Notes under the pieces: generated by a model
The model's database searches: none
The model's input: only the letters and a program-made list of their open reading frames with translations
What the model was told of the DNA's origin: nothing
Source of the DNA: Tranzscheliella williamsii
Lineage: Eukaryota > Basidiomycota > Ustilaginomycetes > Ustilaginales > Ustilaginaceae
DNA: 64,000 bases
NCBI GenBank assembly: GCA_023212725.1
Contig: JALBYF010000018.1
Location: forward strand, 62,001 to 126,000
Direction of reading: 5' to 3'
Shown: positions 58,585-64,000 of the stretch, piece after piece
Layout: every line of letters begins with the position of its first letter
Numbering within the stretch: position 1 is the first letter of the stretch
Position numbers and translations under genes: made by a program

Positions 58585-59952
58585 TCAGATAACAGGAAGG
58601 TTGTCGAGGCCAAGCTTTCGGGCGAGATCATTGGTGATCTTGGCAACTGCGGCGACCTGCGGAAGCAGCTCGGGCGCGGACGTCTTGACAGCAGTCTGGA
58701 GGACAGTGGCCAGGTCGAGCACGCTGGGGACGAGCGTGCCGACGGCCGTGGTCACGGTCTCGGCGTCAGCGCCGTCATCGAGCTTGGCGAGCAGAGCCTG
58801 CACCTTGGGCAGGAGCGCAAAGATCTCGCCCTTGACGCTGTCGAGTGAGGCAGAGACCAGCTGGCCGTCGTCCCGTCGCTGGAGCGAGCCAGCCACACTG
58901 ACAGCAGCAGCATGAGTGTACTCGAGGTCGTTGCTTTGGAGACTGACAAGTACCGTCTTGAGCTGTTCGATGTCGGTGACGCTCTGAATCGAGTTGACAA
59001 AATCAGGGAGGGAAGGAAGGGCCTTCAGGCCGGAGACGAAACCCTCGGCGTCGCCCACGGTAGACAGCGCAGCAAGCACCTTTTCGGATCCCGCGACGCT
59101 CTGGACAGAAGCCAGGAAAGCACTGGTCCCGGTGAGAGAAGCGAGGCCTGCCAAAGTGTGCAGACCAAATCGTTCGACGTACTGGACCATCTTGGAAGCG
59201 CCGACGACGCGGGCAATGGTCGAAACGTCAGCCTTGACAGCTGCCAGTAGGCCGGGAATGGATTGGATGTCGACCAACGCCTCAACAAACTGAACAGGCT
59301 CAGCAAGACCGCGTAGAAATCTGAGAAGAGCCACAGAGTCTGCGATGCTGACCAACGAGGTAAAAATGGTAGTGACATCGACGACATCGTGCGTAGCCAG
59401 AATAATTTCCACGTTAGTGAGGATAGCTGCGACATCCTTATCAGGCTGATGGTCCAGCGACAAGTTGGTGAGCAAAGATTTGAGTTGGGTGGAGCCGGCG
59501 ATCTCCACCGTGCTGAGCAGTTGATTGACATTGGCAACGGTGAGGCCGGCCAGGAAGTGTCGTTTGTGAACCGAAGCAGCCAGAGCCTGGATGGAGGCCG
59601 TAGCCTCGCCGATGCTCTGCTTGGTGTCAGCAACGAGCGAACCAAGCTGAGTAGAAAGGCTGTTGGCATCGCTCAGCTCGAGGGCGCTGTCGGCGACCTG
59701 CGTCTCTTTCTCTAGCTGTGCAGAGAGCGTCTGGAGGTAGCCAGCTACCTGCTTGAGGTCGACTTTGGCATTTACCGTAGCGGCCACGGCTGCATGCGGG
59801 GCACGCTTGGCGATGCCGAAGTGGTTACCACTAGCAGTAGGGATTGCACGAGCCGCATGAGGAATGCCTGTAGGGTCAATTTTGCCTGTATTAGAAGCGC
59901 TGGCTGCACTAGCGGCGGCTGCAAGGATGAGAAGGTATTGAGCGAACTGCAT
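58585..59952 (-). CDS. Secreted cysteine-free protein, paralogue B
   Basis: This 455-aa protein begins with a signal peptide nearly identical to that of paralogue A (MQFAQYLLILAAAASAASA). Lys-Arg pairs lie at residues 49-50 (IAKR) and 130-131 (SVHKR), the second following the conserved TQLGSLVADTKQSIGEATASI. A further LQRR site lies near residue 370. The central segments KMVQYVERFGLHTLAGLASLTG and SEKVLAALSTVGDAEGFV, and the tail APELLPQVAAV, align with paralogue A. No cysteine is present, and no transmembrane helix or GPI-type C-terminus is evident (it ends GLDNLPVI), so a soluble or wall-associated secreted protein is likely. Function is unknown; a cell-wall, adhesion or host-interaction role is an inference. 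A single exon suffices and the ATG at 59952 opens the signal peptide. Confidence 0.88.
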   Translation of the reverse strand: MQFAQYLLILAAAASAASASNTGKIDPTGIPHAARAIPTASGNHFGIAKRAPHAAVAATVNAKVDLKQVAGYLQTLSAQLEKETQVADSALELSDANSLSTQLGSLVADTKQSIGEATASIQALAASVHKRHFLAGLTVANVNQLLSTVEIAGSTQLKSLLTNLSLDHQPDKDVAAILTNVEIILATHDVVDVTTIFTSLVSIADSVALLRFLRGLAEPVQFVEALVDIQSIPGLLAAVKADVSTIARVVGASKMVQYVERFGLHTLAGLASLTGTSAFLASVQSVAGSEKVLAALSTVGDAEGFVSGLKALPSLPDFVNSIQSVTDIEQLKTVLVSLQSNDLEYTHAAAVSVAGSLQRRDDGQLVSASLDSVKGEIFALLPKVQALLAKLDDGADAETVTTAVGTLVPSVLDLATVLQTAVKTSAPELLPQVAAVAKITNDLARKLGLDNLPVI

Positions 59953-60570
59953 GACGGTAGATTTGCTGTCGACAAGACAAACTAGGAAATGCTAGAGTCA
60001 AAATTGGGGCGGCGAACACGAGGAGCGTCAAGGCTGGGGGCCGTAGTTCTATACGAGGGGAGCTGGGAAGAGAGGAGTGGTTTGATGGTGAAGAGGAGGC
60101 CAGAAAGCAAGGAAACCCTCAGTATAAGTAGCGACTTGCCTTGGCTAACTGTGAAGGATACGACAGCGGGCAGGCAATCCTGTCAAGAGGATTCTTTGCT
60201 GGCCGTGGGCTGGCGGCATAGCCAACATGATCGAAAGAAAGGCGCCTTGTTGCGAGATATGTCCGATACGGTACGGCCAGGACAAAGACCAGACCAAGGA
60301 GGATTTCTAGAAGCATTGGGCGTGCATATAGGAGAAGGTGTCTGGCCAAGGGGCCAAAGCAAGTGCTAAAGCTGCACACAAGCGGTGGAAGTAGAACGCT
60401 TAGCTGCCTTACGTTCCGGTAGGTCGTGGTGGCAACTTGAGACGCTTCGACTGGCAAGATGGCGGCCTCGCGTTCACTGTTGCCTTGGTAGCTGACTGAC
60501 TAGCCCGTCCGGTCGAGTCGAAGAGGCGGTAGCGTAAGAATAACAATATGACCTTGTTTACCCACGCAGG

Positions 60571-60579
60571 GACAAAGGG
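60571..60579 (+). promoter_or_regulatory. Candidate pheromone-response element (ACAAAGGGA)
   Basis: This is an exact nine-base match to the Prf1-bound element known from Ustilago, 619 bp upstream of the paralogue B start. A single exact nonamer is expected about once in every two windows of this size by chance, so the assignment is weak. Confidence 0.2.
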
Positions 60580-60945
60580 AGGGCAGAATATCACCGAAAG
60601 CACAAAGCATAGTCGGGTAGCGGATGGTAGCAGCTAGGCCCTTCGTTGGGAGAAGCGGTAAGATGCGCCCGAGCTATGAACACTGCTGTGCTTGCGCGCA
60701 GACAGCTTCCAGCAGCCACTACGGCTCACAGAGCGTCTTTGGCGTCCCAAGACCTCTCTCGAGTGAAGGAGAATACGACGCTGCGGTCTGCTGGGCCGGC
60801 TGGAGGAACTGAGGTAAGGCAGCCGCGGCAAGCCATAGCGACCATAGAGCGCGGTGTCTGTCAGCTGTGCACGAAGCGCTGCTACTGAGCATCGGAAGCG
60901 GCGCAATTGTCGCACGCATCGTTGGTACCGTAGCGGGTGTAATGT

Positions 60946-60962
60946 TACTAGTAGTACTAGTA
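60946..60962. repeat. 17-bp near-perfect palindrome
   Basis: Eight-base arms TACTAGTA flank a single central base, forming a perfect odd palindrome in non-coding DNA. Several further CTAGTA words surround it (60940-60980). Confidence 0.75.
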
Positions 60963-61691
60963 TTACTGCTAGTAGTGCTGACCGGGCCGCCCGAAGCGCG
61001 CAAGGTCGATGCTGCGCTACAGTGAATGCAAAATGCGCAGCAGGCTCAAGCGCGCTTATCGAAGCCCACCAAGGGATCGGCCAGAGCGGACACCCCCAGC
61101 GCAAAGACCACATCGCGGGGCTGCCGATGCTGAACAAACCAGGTGCGAGCGCGTCCCATTTGCACTAAAGGTAGCCACCAGACTCTGCCTGTGCAGAAGA
61201 ACCGCGCACAGCGGACGTCGCCAGCAGACGGGCCACGGGCACGCCACAGGTCAGAATTCACAGCGTAAGAGTTATCCTCAGCGAGCGTTTGTCTGAGGTA
61301 ATCCAGCTTGCATACGCTGCTGATCGTAGACGGTAACACGCAGCTCACGTTCAAGGCCAAGTAAGTAATGTCAATGAGTGAAATGTATTGCATAAGGCGG
61401 CTCCAATGTTGGTAAAACGGGGTGCAAAGAGTACAGGATACAGGAAGAACGTTGCGCCAGTCCTAGAAGAGACTTTCTTCACCAAGAGAGGCAGCACGTA
61501 GGAAAAGAAGATCAGGAGAGCTCGCCAGTCACAGGTGTGAGGCGTGCCGTCGACTGGCCGCCTTGTTCCGTTTGAGTATGACATGATTATAGATAGATGA
61601 GAAGGTGGATAGTTCAGGGGTGCTGTGCTCCAGTGGGAGTAGCATGCGTGGATAGCATGTGGGGCTAGCCCTTTCACAGCGACGGTTGCGT

Positions 61692-63992
61692 TTAGGCAGC
61701 CGCCGAGGCCCGGATGTCCCTACTACCCAGGCCCGCCTGCCAGGCCAGAATGTCATCGCCCGTATAGCCTTGTTTGGAAGGTCTCGACCTACGTTTCGAA
61801 GCGGAAGAAGTTTTTCGTGAGCGCGCATGAATTGAGGTATCAGCGGCGTCGGCTTGTATGGCGTGATGGGCATTGCTGGTCCGCCGTCGTGCACTGTTTT
61901 GGGCCAGTGCCTTCCATTCTTGAAAGGCAGCCGCGTCAGCAACGGCCTCCTTCTGTTTAGCCGGCCGAACGGCACGCCTGCTCCGGTGCGCCGATGGTAG
62001 CACCTCGCTGCGGGACCTTTGCCGTCGGACTATAGGCTCTCCTCGTCCCATGTCTTCATCATCATCCATGTCGTGGGCGACAGAGCGGCTGCCGAAGCTG
62101 TCCTTAGGAAAGTCTCCAGCTGTCGTCTCGGACGGAAATGGAACGTGGTGGCTGTCAGGGATGTGGGTGGAAGGAATGCGCGCTGCTATCCGCTCGTGCT
62201 TGAGTAGTAGAGCAGGGCTCATCGAGGAAGCAACAGACACAGCCGCATCGTCTTGGCTGACAGGGGTCAATGGGACGTCGCCTATCGCCTGATTGGCGTT
62301 ACGAGTGCCGCGAGCTTCATAGTCAGGTAGATCATATCGCTGTTGTTGTCGACCAGCTCCAAGCGAAGCCGCTTCGGTCCAGGTGTCGGATAACGCTGTT
62401 ACGAACCGATCGTGTCCGCCAGCGTCTACCCCGGCGTTAAACTGGCCATGATCGACCGGGGGTGTGACCTCGACAATGGGAACGCCGGCTTGCAGAGACC
62501 TCCGAGGTGGATGGTACCGCGGCAATGTCGCCGCCGTCGTTTTACTAGGTTCGACCTTTGCCAGCTGATGATCCCACGCTTGTTGCCGATTAGGCGAGAT
62601 ACTGTGACGGTCCGAAGTCGCATTGTTGCCACTTCGGCGGGCCTGTCTCTCAGCGAGCCGTGACTTACGGAGTGCCCGAGCAGCCAGGGTACGACGGATC
62701 GCAGTCAGTGTACTCCGGTCCGAGTCTGAGGTGAATCCGCCAGATTCGGCCAGAGAGGCACTCGAGGCATTCGCCATGCCGGTAAGGTCGCGTAGATGGC
62801 GTTTTTGCATTTTTCCTCGTCCCCCCTGCAAGCTTGGTCCGCTCGAATATGCTTCGTCAGACGAGCGTTGTGATCTGGACAAGCTCGAATAGGGTGCAGC
62901 TCTGCGTCTGCGCCGCGGACCGGATAATCCGAGCAACTCCTCTGGTTGCACTTCCGGAGCAGCATGCCAGAAAAGACATGTCGCCATCGTCGAACCCTCG
63001 CGCTCGCCAAAGATACGTTGGCGCGCCATCATGGTTCGCAAGTCCTCCCCCGGTGATTCTAAGGCCCGTAACGTAGCCAGGCTTGCTTGCACTCCGGTGT
63101 CTGCGTATGGCGCACGTTCAAAGTCTCTCATCTCTTCAATGGCTTCGACCGATGGCCGTCGAGACCACATCGTGCTGCCCGCCCTCACGTTCTCCAGACG
63201 ATCCAGGTCGCCGTCATCGTCGCCTTCGCTTATTTGCTCCCTGTTAGCTACAGCGTCGTGTTGCTGATGATAAAGATCTCGCGGTTGAGCCAGTATGCGC
63301 TGAAGTGTTTCGGGCCCATTGATAGCGTTTTGAGGTCGTGCCAATCCGCGGGCTGCACTGAGCGTAGCACCATGAGTGATTACTTCAGCCGACCAAGGCC
63401 CATCGGCGGAGTTCCAACTCTCCCTACCTCTCGTGGGTGCGCTAGACAGCGGCAAAGAGGCAAAACGGTTATTGTACGAGGCAGAAGGCGAGAGAGGCGG
63501 ACCCTCTTCGCCGGCAAAGCGCGCGTCCGCTTTATTCTGTCCCCCAGACAGGAGCATACTTTCTTGCTTGTGCTTCGGAACCGAGGGCAAGGGTCGAGAG
63601 GCTGATCTGGGTGTGGAAACTACCCATAGCTCTGATTCCTTTCTTTCGACTGCGGGATGATTGCCGGACGCGGCGTCGATGGCACGATCAGCAAGAATGG
63701 TGGCCGCCTTTGGGCTTGCTAAGGGCGACGTAGTAGTCGGCGAGGGTTCCCTCTGAGGTATACCGACATCCGCTCGATCCTTGAGCACAGTTGGGATGGG
63801 CTCCTCCGCACTACTATACTTGCTGTGCGTGTGTGCTGTAACGAAGGAGTCACCGCCAAGCGATGGATCACGCCGGTCAAAGGAGAAGCCAGACCAATAA
63901 CCTCCGGGTCGGACAGGAAGCTGGGGCAGTGGCCCTCTGCTCCTGATGCTGCCGTCGCTTGCGGAACGGAAAGACCTGTTTCTACTCTGCAT
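61692..63992 (-). CDS. Large disordered protein of unknown function
   Basis: This long open frame (766 aa from the ATG at 63992) starts only 8 bases from the right edge. The frame stays open to the edge, so more N-terminal sequence or an upstream exon may lie outside the window. The protein is Ser/Arg/Pro/Ala-rich, lacks transmembrane segments and is mostly disordered. Short helical basic patches occur (LAARALRKSRLAERQARR and VRPAKQKEAVADAAAFQEW). Many SP, RxxS and PxxP-like motifs suggest phosphorylation and SH3 binding. The C-terminal KQGYTGDDILAWQAGLGSRDI looks conserved. I recognise no family. Its length without stop codons and codon pattern support it as real. Confidence 0.7.
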   Translation of the reverse strand: MQSRNRSFRSASDGSIRSRGPLPQLPVRPGGYWSGFSFDRRDPSLGGDSFVTAHTHSKYSSAEEPIPTVLKDRADVGIPQREPSPTTTSPLASPKAATILADRAIDAASGNHPAVERKESELWVVSTPRSASRPLPSVPKHKQESMLLSGGQNKADARFAGEEGPPLSPSASYNNRFASLPLSSAPTRGRESWNSADGPWSAEVITHGATLSAARGLARPQNAINGPETLQRILAQPRDLYHQQHDAVANREQISEGDDDGDLDRLENVRAGSTMWSRRPSVEAIEEMRDFERAPYADTGVQASLATLRALESPGEDLRTMMARQRIFGEREGSTMATCLFWHAAPEVQPEELLGLSGPRRRRRAAPYSSLSRSQRSSDEAYSSGPSLQGGRGKMQKRHLRDLTGMANASSASLAESGGFTSDSDRSTLTAIRRTLAARALRKSRLAERQARRSGNNATSDRHSISPNRQQAWDHQLAKVEPSKTTAATLPRYHPPRRSLQAGVPIVEVTPPVDHGQFNAGVDAGGHDRFVTALSDTWTEAASLGAGRQQQRYDLPDYEARGTRNANQAIGDVPLTPVSQDDAAVSVASSMSPALLLKHERIAARIPSTHIPDSHHVPFPSETTAGDFPKDSFGSRSVAHDMDDDEDMGRGEPIVRRQRSRSEVLPSAHRSRRAVRPAKQKEAVADAAAFQEWKALAQNSARRRTSNAHHAIQADAADTSIHARSRKTSSASKRRSRPSKQGYTGDDILAWQAGLGSRDIRASAAA

Positions 63993-64000
63993 GTCTTGTG

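Larger units (their letters stand above)
59953..61691. promoter_or_regulatory. Upstream region of secreted paralogue B / 3' flank of orphan gene
   Basis: This 1.74-kb interval holds the promoter of paralogue B and the 3' end of the right-edge gene. An exact ACAAAGGGA lies at 60571-60579 on the plus strand, identical to the Ustilago pheromone-response element bound by Prf1. A TACTAGTA-G-TACTAGTA palindrome lies at 60946-60962. No ORF is convincing. Confidence 0.4.

Noticed and set aside
1..64000. tRNA, rRNA, transposon or CRISPR elements
   Set aside because: I looked for GGTTCGANTCC-type B boxes, terminal repeats, reverse transcriptase or transposase motifs and regular spaced repeats. Each GGTTCGA-like hit lay in a coding gene or lacked a matching A box and stem, and no repeat array was present.

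Overview
The window looks like nuclear chromosomal DNA of a basidiomycete smut fungus or smut-related yeast (Ustilaginomycotina, probably Ustilaginaceae: Ustilago, Sporisorium, Moesziomyces or Pseudozyma type). The evidence is moderately high GC, very few and short introns (69-116 nt, GTAAGT-like donors), long single-exon genes with Ser/Ala/Gln/Gly-rich disordered insertions, and fungal-specific families: a motor-less class V/VII chitin synthase, a Kre6/Skn1 glucan-synthesis protein, a Ysc84-type SYLF-SH3 protein, a Bsd2-type protein and a Zn(II)2Cys6 factor. The genus call is an inference from recalled family features, not from a search.

Layout from left to right: LST8 (-), mitoribosomal mL44 (+), TFIIF-beta TFG2 (-), a choline/GABA-type APC permease (+), heat-shock factor HSF1 (-), chitin synthase CHS6-like (-), AIM19-like (+), AAAP amino-acid transporter (+), BSD2-like (+), secreted heme-thiolate peroxygenase (-), YSC84-like (-), membrane-anchored GH9 endoglucanase (-), full-length ABCC transporter (+), DPH1 (-), Zn(II)2Cys6 factor (+), SKN1/KRE6 (-, three exons with a 34-nt last exon), INO80F-like coiled-coil protein (-), TRM2 (+), Mtf2-like mitochondrial protein (+), two tandem paralogous cysteine-free secreted proteins (-), and a large disordered orphan protein (-) that reaches the right edge of the window.

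Most genes are unrelated housekeeping or regulatory genes: TOR signalling, RNA polymerase II initiation, mitochondrial translation or expression, tRNA and eEF2 modification. Mixed in are cell-surface and secreted functions: chitin and beta-1,6-glucan synthesis, GH9, peroxygenase and the secreted pair. I see no operon-like or classical secondary-metabolite cluster. The element most likely to be undescribed is the tandem secreted pair at 55133-59952. Its members share a nearly identical signal peptide and a conserved internal Lys-Arg site after a conserved block, and contain no cysteine.

I found no convincing tRNA, rRNA, transposon or CRISPR. Intergenic stretches of 1.4-2.2 kb contain only short tandem repeats, possible TATA-like elements and spurious open frames. 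Several frames that look long begin with TTG or GTG, so I set each gene start on a real ATG.
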